Shown: one piece after another, positions 1-7,773 of the stretch | Layout of the letters: the number at the start of each line of letters is the position of its first letter | Position numbering within the stretch: the stretch's first letter is position 1 | NCBI GenBank assembly: GCA_035263725.1 | Contig: DATFRC010000290.1 | Location: 1 to 12,394 of the forward strand | Source: DASXRA01 sp035263725 | GTDB lineage: Bacteria > Actinomycetota > Actinomycetes > Mycobacteriales > Jatrophihabitantaceae | Direction: 5' to 3' | DNA: 12,394 nucleotides | The notes under the pieces: generated by a model | The model's database searches: none | What the model was told of the DNA's origin: nothing | Seen by the model: the letters and a program-made list of their open reading frames with translations, nothing else | Position numbers and translations under genes: made by a program

Positions 1-1177
1 CCAGCCGCACCAGATTCGCCGGCGTGAAGAACGCGCCCGGCGGTACGACTCCGGAGATCACGCCGAGGAACCGGGATGCCGCCTCCCGGTCCTCGGCAAG
101 CGCCGCGAACAGCTGACGATCGGCCGCAGTCTGCACCGGGAACGACGCCAGGCGCACCGTCATGTCGTACATGGGCTTGGTCTCCCGGTCGCGTGCCTTG
201 GCGTAACCGGCGAGCGCCTTGCGGAGCGGTCTGGTGCCGCCAAGTCCGTCGGCCACCGCGTCCGCGAGCAGGTCGGCGTCGCGCAACGCGTGCCCGATGC
301 CCTGGCCGGTGATCGAGTCCATCACCAGGCCGGCGTCACCGGCGAGCGCCCAGCCGGGCCCGTACGGCCTCCGGAACGCGTTCGGCAGATCGACGGTGCC
401 GCGTAGTGGCCCGACGTGCTGGCCGGCGCGGACCCGCTCGCCCAGGGATCCCGCAGCGTCCAGCGTGGCCAGCACGTTGGCCAGCGGGTCGCGGCGGAAC
501 CTGTCGAACTCGGCGAGTGGCCAGCCGATATACGTGATGGTGAGCCCGTCGTTGGTGGGAAACGCTCCGGCGAGGCGCCGGTCCGAGGAGTACAGTTCGA
601 CTGTATTAAGCGGGACGTCCTGCCAGTACGTATAGAACGCGAGTGAACGCGTCGCGAGCTCGTGATACGTCCGCGCCTTAGTGGTGCGCGCGACGATCGA
701 GTGCTTTCCGTCGGCTCCGATGACAATGCGCGCGTGCTCCGTCGCTGCAGGGGAGCCCTTCGCGTGGCAGCGGATTCCGATCACCCTGCCGTCAGCGGTG
801 AGTACGTCGTCGACGATCGTGTTCTCGCGAACCTCCGCTCCGGCAGCGCGTGCGGCGTCGACCAGCAGCGCGTCGAGCAGCGTGCGGCGCGGGCTGTACA
901 ACGCTTCGGCGCCCGGGTAGGCGCCGCGCAGCACGGCGTCACCAGCACGGAAGCGCACCTCGCGGGCAGGCGGCGTGCCAGCACTTTCGAGCGCGTCGAG
1001 CAGCCCCCAGCGCCGCAGCCGTGCCGCGCCGGGTGGCTGCAGCTGGTGGCTGGACAGCGTGTCGCTCGGGAACTTCGCCCGGTCGACGACGAGCACGCGA
1101 AGTCCCTTACGGGCCAGCAGCATCGCGGTGGACGCTCCGGCGACACGGGCGCCCACGATGATCGCGTCAAAGCTCAT
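1..1177 (-). CDS. FAD-dependent oxidoreductase (class A monooxygenase / geranylgeranyl reductase-like), 3' end missing
   Basis: The 392 readable codons run open to the left edge, so the C-terminus is missing. The N-terminus is a Rossmann FAD-binding fold with a GARVAGA dinucleotide motif (residues 9-15) after a hydrophobic strand, and an acidic residue ends strand 2 (VVDRAKFP, about 30-37). A DG motif (IGADGKHS, 153-160) and a GD motif (GDAGLVMDSITGQGI, 280-294) follow. This set of three marks the p-hydroxybenzoate hydroxylase-like flavoprotein family, whose members hydroxylate or reduce small or lipid substrates using NAD(P)H. The substrate cannot be read from the sequence. The first 11 bases overlap the end of the upstream tetR-type gene, so the two are probably co-transcribed and the regulator probably controls this enzyme. 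The start is the first ATG of the reading frame, MSFDAIIVGA, which puts the FAD motif at its usual distance from the N-terminus. The family call is firm and the specific function is unknown. Confidence 0.88.
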   Translation of the reverse strand, partial: MSFDAIIVGARVAGASTAMLLARKGLRVLVVDRAKFPSDTLSSHQLQPPGAARLRRWGLLDALESAGTPPAREVRFRAGDAVLRGAYPGAEALYSPRRTLLDALLVDAARAAGAEVRENTIVDDVLTADGRVIGIRCHAKGSPAATEHARIVIGADGKHSIVARTTKARTYHELATRSLAFYTYWQDVPLNTVELYSSDRRLAGAFPTNDGLTITYIGWPLAEFDRFRRDPLANVLATLDAAGSLGERVRAGQHVGPLRGTVDLPNAFRRPYGPGWALAGDAGLVMDSITGQGIGHALRDADLLADAVADGLGGTRPLRKALAGYAKARDRETKPMYDMTVRLASFPVQTAADRQLFAALAEDREAASRFLGVISGVVPPGAFFTPANLVRL

Positions 1178-1805
1178 GATCGGTTCCCCCTTGTGTCGCC
1201 AGCCGGACGACGTGGACGAGCGCGTCGATCCGATCGAGGAATCTGCCGTCGCGAAGCTGCTCGCTGATGGCCTGCGCGCCGACGAACCCACCGACGGCGA
1301 CCTGAGCGAGCATCGCCGGATCGAGGTCGCCGCGCACGGCTCCCTCCGCCTGCGCCGCGGCGAAGTGCTGGGTGACGGTGTCCAGCCAGGCGCGGATCGA
1401 GGCGCAGACCTCGTCGCGGAGGTCCGGGTCCCGCGCGAGTTCCTCGACGAGCTTGCTCAGTGCGGCGGGTCCCTCGCCCTGCTTGGCGTAGCGGGCGATG
1501 AGCCGCGGTGCCGCAAACAGCCGGTCGACGGCCGTGTCGTACTCGCTGATTTCCGCGTCGATCCGGCTGATCCACCGCTGCTGGTGGTCAGCGACAACGG
1601 CGAGGGCGAGCGCCTGCTTGGACGGGAAGTGGAAGTAGAAGCCGCCCTTGGTCAGCCCGGATGCCTCGATGATCTGGTTGAGCGAGGCGGCCGCGTAGCC
1701 GTCGCGGGCGAAGACCGGGAGAGCCGCATCGAGAATGGCGCGCCGCGCCCGTTCGCCCCGCTCGCTGCTTCGTGCGCCGGCCCGCTGCCGGGTCTGCGTC
1801 GCCAT
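1167..1805 (-). CDS. TetR/AcrR-family transcriptional regulator
   Basis: This 212-residue protein has the usual TetR length. The DNA-binding part is textbook: a helix with ARRAILDAALPVFARDGY (about 20-37), then the helix-turn-helix SLNQIIEASGLTKGGFYFHFPSKQAL (about 41-66), including the typical GLTKGGFYFHF recognition segment. The C-terminal half is the variable ligand-binding and dimerisation domain, so the inducer cannot be deduced. The product is presumably a cytoplasmic homodimeric repressor. Its end overlaps the start of the FAD oxidoreductase by 11 bp, so the two form an operon. A 22-bp palindrome lies 12 bp upstream of the start codon, between promoter-like hexamers, which suggests autorepression. 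No Shine-Dalgarno precedes the ATG, and the promoter position suggests a leaderless transcript. The inferred targets are itself, the oxidoreductase and possibly the divergent hemL operon. Confidence 0.93.
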   Translation of the reverse strand: MATQTRQRAGARSSERGERARRAILDAALPVFARDGYAAASLNQIIEASGLTKGGFYFHFPSKQALALAVVADHQQRWISRIDAEISEYDTAVDRLFAAPRLIARYAKQGEGPAALSKLVEELARDPDLRDEVCASIRAWLDTVTQHFAAAQAEGAVRGDLDPAMLAQVAVGGFVGAQAISEQLRDGRFLDRIDALVHVVRLATQGGTDHEL

Positions 1806-1811
1806 GAGCGA

Positions 1812-1841
1812 ACGCTACAAACCAACCGGTCGGTTTGTCAA
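1812..1841 (-). promoter_or_regulatory. tetR promoter (sigma-70/HrdB-like), leaderless
   Basis: On the minus strand a perfect TTGACA (1841-1836) is followed, after an 18-bp spacer, by TAGCGT (1817-1812). The second hexamer keeps the key T, A and final T of a -10 element. Transcription would start about 6-8 bases further on, at or next to the A of the ATG at 1805. The mRNA would then be leaderless, which fits the lack of a ribosome binding site. The spacer is almost entirely occupied by the palindromic operator. Confidence 0.65.
1817..1838. promoter_or_regulatory. Palindromic operator, probable TetR-family binding site
   Basis: Arms ACAAACC (1817-1823) and GGTTTGT (1832-1838) flank a central ACCGGT (1825-1830), giving a 22-bp palindrome with only one mismatched pair (positions 1824 and 1831). 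Its size, dyad symmetry and position 12 bp upstream of the tetR-type start codon are typical of TetR-family operators. It lies in the spacer between the -35 and -10 hexamers of the leftward gene, so a bound repressor would block RNA polymerase. Its right edge is 57 bp from the hemL start, so it could also affect the rightward promoter. The palindrome is seen directly and the bound protein is inferred. Confidence 0.85.
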
Positions 1842-1850
1842 TGCGATAAG
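1842..1850 (+). promoter_or_regulatory. Possible extended -10 element for the hemL operon
   Basis: TGC followed by GATAAG resembles an extended -10 (TGn plus four of six consensus bases), just right of the operator. Transcription would start near 1857, leaving a leader of about 40 nt before the GTG of hemL. No good -35 is visible, since that position lies inside the palindrome. GGGAG at 1881-1885, ten bases before the GTG, can serve as ribosome binding site. Confidence 0.35.
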
Positions 1851-1895
1851 GGGTCTGGGCTGAGACCTGCCCAAGGAACTGGGAGACTGGCTCTC

Positions 1896-3185
1896 GTGTC
1901 GGTTTCGGAGGAGCTGTTCGAGCGTGCCCAGCGGGTGATCCCCGGCGGGGTGAACTCGCCGGTGCGGGCGTTTCGGGCAGTCGGCGGCACACCGCGCTTC
2001 ATGGCGCGCGGACACGGCCCGTACCTGGTCGACGCGGACGGGCGGGAGTACGTCGACCTCGTCGCCTCGTGGGGGCCGATGATCCTGGGCCACGCCCACC
2101 CAGCGGTCGTCGCGGCGACGCAAGCCGCGGCGGCGGACGGGTTGTCGTTCGGCACGCCCACCGCAGGCGAAGTCGAACTGGCCGAGGAAATCATCGGACG
2201 GGTCGGCCCCGTCGAGCAGGTGCGGCTGGTCAACTCGGGCACCGAGGCGACGATGAGCGCGATCCGCCTGGCGCGGGGCGTCACCGGCCGGCATCGCGTC
2301 GTCAAGTTCGCCGGCTGCTACCACGGGCACGTCGACGCGCTATTGGCGGCGGCGGGCTCGGGGGTGGCCACGTTCGGGCTGCCGGACACGCCTGGCGTCA
2401 CCGGCACGCAGACCGCCGAGACGATCGTGCTGCCCTACAACGACCGGGCCGCGGTGTCGTGGGCTTTCGAGCAATTCGGCGCCGACATCGCCTGCGTGAT
2501 CACCGAGGCGGCGCCCGGCAACATGGGCGTCGTGCCGCCGGAGCCCGGCTTCAACGCGCGGCTGCGCGAGGTGACCGCGGCCCACGGCTCCTTGCTGATC
2601 ATGGACGAGGTGATGACCGGGTTCCGCGTCTCGCCGGCCGGTTGGTACGGCCTCGATCCGGTCGACGCGGACCTGTTCACGTTCGGCAAGGTCATGAGTG
2701 GCGGGTTGCCCGCTGCAGCGTTCGGCGGCTCGACAGCGGTGATGGCGGCGCTCGCTCCGGTCGGGCCCGTCTATCAAGCCGGGACGCTGTCGGGTAATCC
2801 GGTGGCCGTCGCGGCCGGGCTCACTACGTTGCGCCACTGCACACCGGACGTGTACGCGCGCCTCGACGCAACGGCGGCCACCATCGGCAGCTTGGCGTCC
2901 GACGCCCTTACGGGTGCCGGGGTGCCGCATCGCATCCAGCACGCCGGCAACCTGTTCTCGGTGTTCTTCTCGGACGTGCCGGTGACCGACTTCGCGCTGG
3001 CACAGGCGGCCCAGACATACCGGTACCGGGCGTTCTTCCACGCAATGCTCGATGCCGGCGTGTACTTGCCGCCGAGCGCGTTCGAGGCGTGGTTCGTGAC
3101 TGCCGCACACGACGAGGCGGCGCTCGACCGGATCGCGGCGGCCCTACCGGCGGCGGCGAAGGCGGCCGCAGAGGCGGCCCCGTGA
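1896..3185 (+). CDS. hemL: Glutamate-1-semialdehyde 2,1-aminomutase
   Basis: This 429-residue PLP enzyme of aminotransferase class III converts glutamate-1-semialdehyde to 5-aminolevulinate, the last step of the C5 route into tetrapyrroles in the cytoplasm. It shows the family start EELFERAQRVIPGGVNSPVRAF (residues 5-26), the PLP-phosphate region NSGTEATMSAIRLAR (113-127), the stacking segment CYHGHVDALL (141-150), the D of DEVMTGFR, and the PLP-binding lysine K265 in FGKVMSGGLP. The length matches the family. The reading frame stays open far upstream, but that extension is antisense to the tetR-type gene and has no family similarity. The GTG at 1896, with GGGAG ten bases before it, gives the expected N-terminus. 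The gene heads the cytochrome c maturation operon, and its stop overlaps the next start (GTGA). Together with the downstream genes this links haem precursor supply to haem attachment. Confidence 0.96.
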   Translation: MSVSEELFERAQRVIPGGVNSPVRAFRAVGGTPRFMARGHGPYLVDADGREYVDLVASWGPMILGHAHPAVVAATQAAAADGLSFGTPTAGEVELAEEIIGRVGPVEQVRLVNSGTEATMSAIRLARGVTGRHRVVKFAGCYHGHVDALLAAAGSGVATFGLPDTPGVTGTQTAETIVLPYNDRAAVSWAFEQFGADIACVITEAAPGNMGVVPPEPGFNARLREVTAAHGSLLIMDEVMTGFRVSPAGWYGLDPVDADLFTFGKVMSGGLPAAAFGGSTAVMAALAPVGPVYQAGTLSGNPVAVAAGLTTLRHCTPDVYARLDATAATIGSLASDALTGAGVPHRIQHAGNLFSVFFSDVPVTDFALAQAAQTYRYRAFFHAMLDAGVYLPPSAFEAWFVTAAHDEAALDRIAAALPAAAKAAAEAAP

Positions 3186-3811
3186 CCGAAATGCGGGTGG
3201 TGCACCTGGTGCGGCACGGGGAGGTCTACAACCCGGACGCGGTGCTCTACGGGCGGCTGCCCGGATTTGGGTTGTCGCAGCGCGGCATCGAACAGGCCGA
3301 GCTGGCCGCTCGATTCTTGGCGGAGCGTGACATCGGCTACATCGTCTCGTCCCCGCTCGAGCGCGCGCAGCAGACCGCCCAACCGCTGGCCCGCAAGCTC
3401 GGTCTGCCGGTCGCGATCGACGAGCGGCTCATCGAGGCGGGCAACTACCTCGAGGGCAAGCAGGTCGTTGACGCGCAGGGGCTGCTCACTGACCCGTCCA
3501 ACTGGAAGTACTTGCGCAACCCGCTCCGGCCGTCCTGGGGCGAGCCGTATCTCGAGATCGCCCAGCGGGTGCTCGCCGCTACCCGCGATGCCCGCGACGC
3601 GGCGGACGGCCACGACGCCGTGTGTGTCAGCCACCAGCTGCCGATCTGGGTGGCCCGCAGGTACGTAGAGGGCAAGCGCCTGTTTCACGACCCTCGGCGG
3701 CGCCAGTGCGCACTTGGCTCGGTGACGTCGTTCACGTTCGTCGGCGACGTGGTGGTTCGCGTCGACTACGTCGAACCGGCCGGCTCGACAAGCGGAGTTG
3801 CCGGAGCCTGA
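3182..3811 (+). CDS. Histidine phosphatase superfamily protein (phosphoglycerate mutase-like)
   Basis: This 209-residue one-domain protein belongs to the branch 1 histidine phosphatases. The catalytic LVRHGE is at residues 9-14 (nucleophile H12), SSPLERAQQTA at 57-67 supplies the second phosphate-binding arginine, E85 in ERLIEAGNYLEG is the likely proton donor, and H151 in CVSHQLP is the second catalytic histidine. Such enzymes hydrolyse or transfer phosphate on small metabolites or proteins, and the substrate here is unknown. True glycolytic mutase activity is unlikely given the context and divergence. The GTG at 3182 overlaps the hemL stop and has GAGG seven bases upstream. The ATG at 3191 is an alternative start with a poorer spacing. 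The same gene sits between hemL and the resA-like gene in mycobacteria (Rv0525, recalled), so it may serve haem or cytochrome maturation, but no mechanism is evident. Confidence 0.92.
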   Translation: MTEMRVVHLVRHGEVYNPDAVLYGRLPGFGLSQRGIEQAELAARFLAERDIGYIVSSPLERAQQTAQPLARKLGLPVAIDERLIEAGNYLEGKQVVDAQGLLTDPSNWKYLRNPLRPSWGEPYLEIAQRVLAATRDARDAADGHDAVCVSHQLPIWVARRYVEGKRLFHDPRRRQCALGSVTSFTFVGDVVVRVDYVEPAGSTSGVAGA

Positions 3812-3864
3812 TCGGGCAACCCCAGCGTCGGGCGTTCCAGGTTCGTCTTGCACACTGTCTGTTG

Positions 3865-4437
3865 ATGAAGCGCCTGTTCGTTCTTCTCGTCGGCGCGCTC
3901 GTTCTGGCGGCCTGCTCCGGGGGGAAGGACGCCGTCGACCAGGGCGCCGGCGGGCAGTTCCGGTACCACGACGTCACGGCCCGGGGGAAGACGATCCCGG
4001 TCGCCGATCGCCGGACGGTCGGCAATGTGAGCGGTGAGCTACTTGGCGGCGGGATGTTCAGCCTCGCCGCGCAGAAGGGCAAGGTCGTCGTCCTCAACTT
4101 CTGGGGCTCCTGGTGCGGGCCGTGTCAGATCGAGAGCCCCCAGTTCGATTCGCTCTACCGCCAGGTCAAGTCCCAGGGCATCCAGTTCGTCGGCCTGGAC
4201 GTCAAGGAAACGACTCAGAGCAAGCCCGACGCGTTCATCAGGGACAACCACATCACCTACCCGAACGTCTGGGATCCCAAGGCGAAGAGCGCGATCCAGC
4301 TGGGCAAGGTGCCCATGGTCGGCCTGCCCTGGACCGTTGTTGTCGACAAGGACCAGCGAGTCGCCGCTGTATACAGCGGTCCTGTATTGCCGGCCGACTT
4401 GCATCCGGTGCTGAACTCCCTGATCGCTGAGCCGTGA
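3865..4437 (+). CDS. resA: Thioredoxin-like lipoprotein, ResA/TlpA type, for cytochrome c maturation
   Basis: This 190-residue protein has a lipoprotein signal peptide: MKR, a hydrophobic stretch and lipobox LAAC with C17 as the lipidated residue. A TlpA/ResA-type thioredoxin fold follows. The redox motif WCGPC (83-87) lies after the strand VVVLNFWGS, and the cis-proline loop is GLPWTVVVD (153-161). On the outer face of the membrane it would keep apocytochrome CxxCH cysteines reduced before haem attachment, taking electrons from CcdA. The ATG was chosen because it places the signal peptide at the N-terminus. The open frame extends upstream across the preceding gene but encodes nothing recognisable there. 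A 53-bp gap separates it from the histidine phosphatase and no good Shine-Dalgarno is visible. Its stop overlaps the ccdA start (GTGA). Confidence 0.94.
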   Translation: MKRLFVLLVGALVLAACSGGKDAVDQGAGGQFRYHDVTARGKTIPVADRRTVGNVSGELLGGGMFSLAAQKGKVVVLNFWGSWCGPCQIESPQFDSLYRQVKSQGIQFVGLDVKETTQSKPDAFIRDNHITYPNVWDPKAKSAIQLGKVPMVGLPWTVVVDKDQRVAAVYSGPVLPADLHPVLNSLIAEP

Positions 4438-5195
4438 CTAGCGTCCTCGCCAGCGGCTTCTCCAACACCGTCACCGACGGGTCACTGGTTGCTGCCGCCG
4501 GGGTCGCCGCATTGGTCGGGCTGATCGGGTTCCTGTCGCCGTGCGTGCTGCCGCTAGTGCCGGGTTACCTGTCCTATGTGGCGGGGCTTTCCGGCGAGCG
4601 TGAGCGGCGTCCGGGCCGTGTCGTGGCCGGGGCGCTGCTGTTCGTGCTGGGCTTTACCGCGATCTTCGTCGCGGAGGGTGCGCTGTTCGGCAGCTTCGGC
4701 GAGTTGCTGCGCGACCACACCGTCACGATCGAACGCATCTTCGGGGTGCTGACGATCCTGCTCGGGCTTGTGTTTCTCGGCCAGATCCCGTTCCTGCAAA
4801 GGGAATACCGCTTCCATCAGTTGCCTCGGGCAGGCCTGGTCGGTGCGCCGCTGCTCGGCGTCGCGTTCGGCGTCGGCTGGCTGCCCTGCCTCACGCCGAC
4901 GCTGGGCGCCGTCACCGGGCTCGCGTACAGCGAGTCGACGGCGGCACGCGGCGCGGTGTTAATGGTTTTCTATTGCCTCGGCCTGGGCATCCCGTTTCTG
5001 CTGGTGGCGGCCGGCCTCGGCTGGGTGTCCAGCGCACTGGGGTTCGTGCGGCGGCACGGCCGAGTGGTGAGTCAGGTCGGCGGCGTCGTCCTCATCGCGA
5101 TCGGTGTGCTGCTCGTCACGGGCACCTGGGACACCTGGATGATCCAGCTGCGCGACGTCTTCAACCGGCACCCCGGCGTGGGGGCCAATCTATGA
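4434..5195 (+). CDS. ccdA: Cytochrome c biogenesis protein CcdA
   Basis: This 253-residue integral membrane protein of the DsbD/CcdA family has about six hydrophobic segments. The two redox cysteines are in their family positions: C37 in GFLSPCVLPLVPGYLSYVAG and C152 in GVGWLPCLTPTLGAV. CcdA passes reducing equivalents from cytoplasmic thioredoxin across the membrane to the extracytoplasmic thioredoxin-like protein, here the ResA-type product encoded just upstream. The GTG at 4434 overlaps the stop of the upstream gene and the end overlaps the resB start in an ATGA, so translation is probably coupled along the run. The length is normal for the family and I see nothing unusual. Confidence 0.96.
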   Translation: MTSVLASGFSNTVTDGSLVAAAGVAALVGLIGFLSPCVLPLVPGYLSYVAGLSGERERRPGRVVAGALLFVLGFTAIFVAEGALFGSFGELLRDHTVTIERIFGVLTILLGLVFLGQIPFLQREYRFHQLPRAGLVGAPLLGVAFGVGWLPCLTPTLGAVTGLAYSESTAARGAVLMVFYCLGLGIPFLLVAAGLGWVSSALGFVRRHGRVVSQVGGVVLIAIGVLLVTGTWDTWMIQLRDVFNRHPGVGANL

Positions 5196-6757
5196 GGGCC
5201 CAAGCAACGAGATATGTGCGGCTCGCGTGGCGGCGGCTCATCAGCATGCGTACGGCGCTGGTGTTGCTCTTCCTGCTCGCGCTCGCCTCCGTCCCAGGCT
5301 CGCTGCTGCCGCAACGTCCACTCAACCCCGCCAAGGTCGATGCCTACCTGCGCACGCACGGAGGGTGGGGCCGCTTCCTCGACCGCATCGGCATGTTCGA
5401 CGTGTTCGGCGCGGCCTGGTTCGCCGCGATCTACCTGCTGCTGTTCGTGTCGCTGGCCGGCTGTCTGGTGCCGCGTATCCGGCAGCATGCCCGCGCTGTG
5501 GCCCGCAAGCCGCTGCCTGCGCCGAAGAACCTCGACCGGCTGCCTGAGTCGGGCGGCTTCGCGTCGGGTGACACGCCCGCCGCCTACGCGCGCGCCGCGC
5601 GGGCCGTGCTGGGCCGGCGCTGGCGCATCGTGCAGCGCGACGAACCGGACGGTGTCGTAACGCTGTCCGCGGAGAAGGGCTACACCCGCGAGACGGGCAA
5701 CCTGCTGTTCCACGTCGCGCTGCTGACGGCACTCGTGCTCATCGCGGTGGGACGCCTCTTCAGCTACCAAGGGTCGGTGATCGTCCAGCAGGGACAGGGC
5801 TTTTGCAACTCCCCGACCGCGTACGACTCGTGGCGTCCGGGTCGGATGGCTGCCGACGGCCGGATCGGCCCGGCGCCGTTCTGCATCGACTCACTCAACC
5901 AGTTCACCGCCACGTACCTCACGGACGGGGAGCCGTCGAAGTTCTCGGCGGACGTGACGTACTCGAAGGTATTGCCGGACGGTACGGACGGACCGGCAAT
6001 TCACCACACGATCACCGTCAACCACCCGCTGCGGCTAGAGGGCGACCGCGTATACCTGATCAACCACGGCTTCGCGCCGAAGGTCACGGTGCGCATGCCC
6101 GACGGCTCCGTGCAGCAGGACCAAGCGACGTTCCTGCCGACCGACCCGAGCACCTTCCTCTCCGACGGGGCGTTCCAAGAGCAGGGGCCGCAGGGCGCCG
6201 GCAAGGACGTCGGCATCGAGGGGTTCTTCGCACCCACGCCCGCCGTCGGCAACGACGGCGGGGTGACATCGGCGTCGCCCCAGGTCGATAACCCGGTACT
6301 TGGCATCTTCGTATACGAGGGCACCCTGAACCCCAACGGGTTGCCTCAATCGGTGTATTCGCTGAACAAGGCCGAGTTGCACCGCATCGGGCAGGCCAAC
6401 CTGCGGATCGGGCAGACCGCCCGGATGCCGAACGGCATCGCCGTGACGTTCGACGGCTGGGTGCCCTGGGTAAGTCTGCAGGTGTCGCATGACCCGACGC
6501 AGGGCTACCTGCTGATCGTCGCGGTGACCGCAGTGGTCGGGCTGATCGGGTCTCTGGCCGTGCGCCGCCGCCGGTTGTGGCTGCGGATCACCCCGGCGCC
6601 TGCTGGGAAACCCGACTCGCCTACGGTTGTGGCCGTGGGCGGGCTGGCCCGCAGCGATACAGGCAACTTCACCACGGAGTTCGCCGGCGTGCTGTCCCGG
6701 CTGCGCGACGCCGCGACGCTGATCGAACCGGCGCTGGTCGGCGCAGGGAAGGAGTGA
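5192..6757 (+). CDS. resB: Cytochrome c biogenesis protein ResB (Ccs1), System II
   Basis: This 521-residue protein has the ResB/Ccs1 layout. TM1 is near residues 20-38 (ISMRTALVLLFLLALASVPGSLLPQR), TM2 near 72-94, and TM3 near 168-190 (TGNLLFHVALLTALVLIAVGRLF) with H174 as a candidate haem ligand. A large extracytoplasmic domain (about 191-485) follows, then a last TM near 490-510. The outside domain starts with QGQGFCNSP and carries two cysteines, C205 and C231. With CcsA, ResB forms the System II cytochrome c synthetase that exports haem and attaches it to CxxCH motifs. The tail after the last TM is about 60 residues and weakly conserved in appearance. The ATG at 5192 is embedded in the ccdA stop (ATGA) and gives the expected charged N-terminus (RYVRLAWRRL). 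The upstream continuation of the frame is a shadow of ccdA. Confidence 0.95.
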   Translation: MRAQATRYVRLAWRRLISMRTALVLLFLLALASVPGSLLPQRPLNPAKVDAYLRTHGGWGRFLDRIGMFDVFGAAWFAAIYLLLFVSLAGCLVPRIRQHARAVARKPLPAPKNLDRLPESGGFASGDTPAAYARAARAVLGRRWRIVQRDEPDGVVTLSAEKGYTRETGNLLFHVALLTALVLIAVGRLFSYQGSVIVQQGQGFCNSPTAYDSWRPGRMAADGRIGPAPFCIDSLNQFTATYLTDGEPSKFSADVTYSKVLPDGTDGPAIHHTITVNHPLRLEGDRVYLINHGFAPKVTVRMPDGSVQQDQATFLPTDPSTFLSDGAFQEQGPQGAGKDVGIEGFFAPTPAVGNDGGVTSASPQVDNPVLGIFVYEGTLNPNGLPQSVYSLNKAELHRIGQANLRIGQTARMPNGIAVTFDGWVPWVSLQVSHDPTQGYLLIVAVTAVVGLIGSLAVRRRRLWLRITPAPAGKPDSPTVVAVGGLARSDTGNFTTEFAGVLSRLRDAATLIEPALVGAGKE

Positions 6758-6759
6758 CG

Positions 6760-7764
6760 GTGGCGGTCAACACGGGGCTGGCGCACCTGTCCGACGCACT
6801 GTTCACCACAGCGATCGCCACGTACTCCCTCGCGATGGCGTGCTACACCGCCGAGTACGCGTTCGGCCGCCGCGGCCGGGTCGCGGCCACGTCGCGGGCT
6901 GAGGCGCGGGTGCTCGTCGGGGCGGGCGGGCCATCCGTCGAGCAACCGGTCGCCGAGGCGCCGGCTCGGCGCAGCAGCACCCGGCGCGCGGCCGGGGAGC
7001 GGCTGGGACGGCTCGCGGTCGTTCTCACCGTCTTGGGCGCCGCGATCCACCTTGGCTCCATAGCGCTGCGCGGTGTCGCCGCCGATCGGGTGCCGTGGGG
7101 CAACATGTACGAGTTCTCCTCCGTGGCAGGCGTCATCGCGATACTCGCGTTCCTTGGCGCATTGTGGCGCGCCCCGCAGATCCGCTATATCGGCGTGTTC
7201 GTGATGCTGCCCGTGATCTTGCTGATGTTCCTGGCGGGCACGGTGCTCTACGCCAAGGACGCTCCGCTCGTACCGGCGCTTCAGTCGTACTGGCTCGCGA
7301 TACACGTCACGGCGGCCGCGGGTTCCGAAGGCATTCTGATCACCAGCGCGGTGTTCACGGTGCTGTTCCTGATCCGGCAACGCTACGACGCGGTGACGGC
7401 TGGGGCCGGTCGGCTGCGCTTCCCGGTGACGCTCGGCGCGCGGCTGCCCGCGCCGGAGACCCTCGACAAGGTCGCATACCGCACTGTGGCCTTCGCGTTC
7501 CCGATCTACACGTTCGGCGTCATCGCCGGCGCGATCTGGGCCGAGGCGGCGTGGGGGCGGTACTGGGGCTGGGATCCCAAGGAGACGTGGGCGTTCATCG
7601 CCTGGGTCATCTATGCCGCCTACCTGCATGCCCGGGCGACGGCCGGTTGGAAGGGCCGCTCGGCCGCCTGGATCAACCTGCTCGGTTTCGGCGCGATGAC
7701 GTTCAACTTCTTCGTGGTGAACATCGTCATCTCCGGGCTGCACTCCTATGCCGGGTTGAACTGA
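6760..7764 (+). CDS. ccsA: Cytochrome c biogenesis protein CcsA/ResC (haem-handling subunit)
   Basis: This 334-residue polytopic protein of the CcmC/CcsA haem-handling family contains the WWD-type signature, here AWGRYWGWDPKETWAFIAW (264-282). Candidate haem-ligand histidines are H97, H182, H290 and H328, and the conserved WGNMYEF is at 113-119. With ResB it carries haem to the outer face and joins it to apocytochrome c. TM1 is followed by a charged, Ala/Arg-rich cytoplasmic stretch (about 36-85) before the conserved core, longer than the loops elsewhere in the protein. Of two in-frame GTGs, 6760 has AAGGAG (6749-6754) five bases upstream. The GTG at 6754 would lie inside that ribosome binding site, so 6760 is preferred. 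This is the last gene of the operon and is followed by the repeat and hairpin region. Confidence 0.95.
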   Translation: MAVNTGLAHLSDALFTTAIATYSLAMACYTAEYAFGRRGRVAATSRAEARVLVGAGGPSVEQPVAEAPARRSSTRRAAGERLGRLAVVLTVLGAAIHLGSIALRGVAADRVPWGNMYEFSSVAGVIAILAFLGALWRAPQIRYIGVFVMLPVILLMFLAGTVLYAKDAPLVPALQSYWLAIHVTAAAGSEGILITSAVFTVLFLIRQRYDAVTAGAGRLRFPVTLGARLPAPETLDKVAYRTVAFAFPIYTFGVIAGAIWAEAAWGRYWGWDPKETWAFIAWVIYAAYLHARATAGWKGRSAAWINLLGFGAMTFNFFVVNIVISGLHSYAGLN

Positions 7765-7773
7765 TCCCCGCCT

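Noticed and set aside
322..726. Minus-strand 134-codon open frame in the left region
   Set aside because: It is a frame-shifted shadow of the FAD oxidoreductase, whose frame has the expected motifs on both sides of it.
1817..1838. Palindrome read as a terminator
   Set aside because: It lies upstream of two divergent genes, not after any gene, has no T-tract, and is centred between promoter hexamers, so an operator is the better reading.
975..1895. Long N-terminal extension of the hemL reading frame (open from 975)
   Set aside because: It is antisense to the tetR-type and FAD oxidoreductase genes, has shadow-like composition, and hemL homology starts at the GTG at 1896, which has its own ribosome binding site.
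6754..6759. GTG at 6754 as ccsA start (GTGA overlap with the resB stop)
   Set aside because: It would lie inside the AAGGAG ribosome binding site. The GTG at 6760 has correct spacing. The difference is only two codons.
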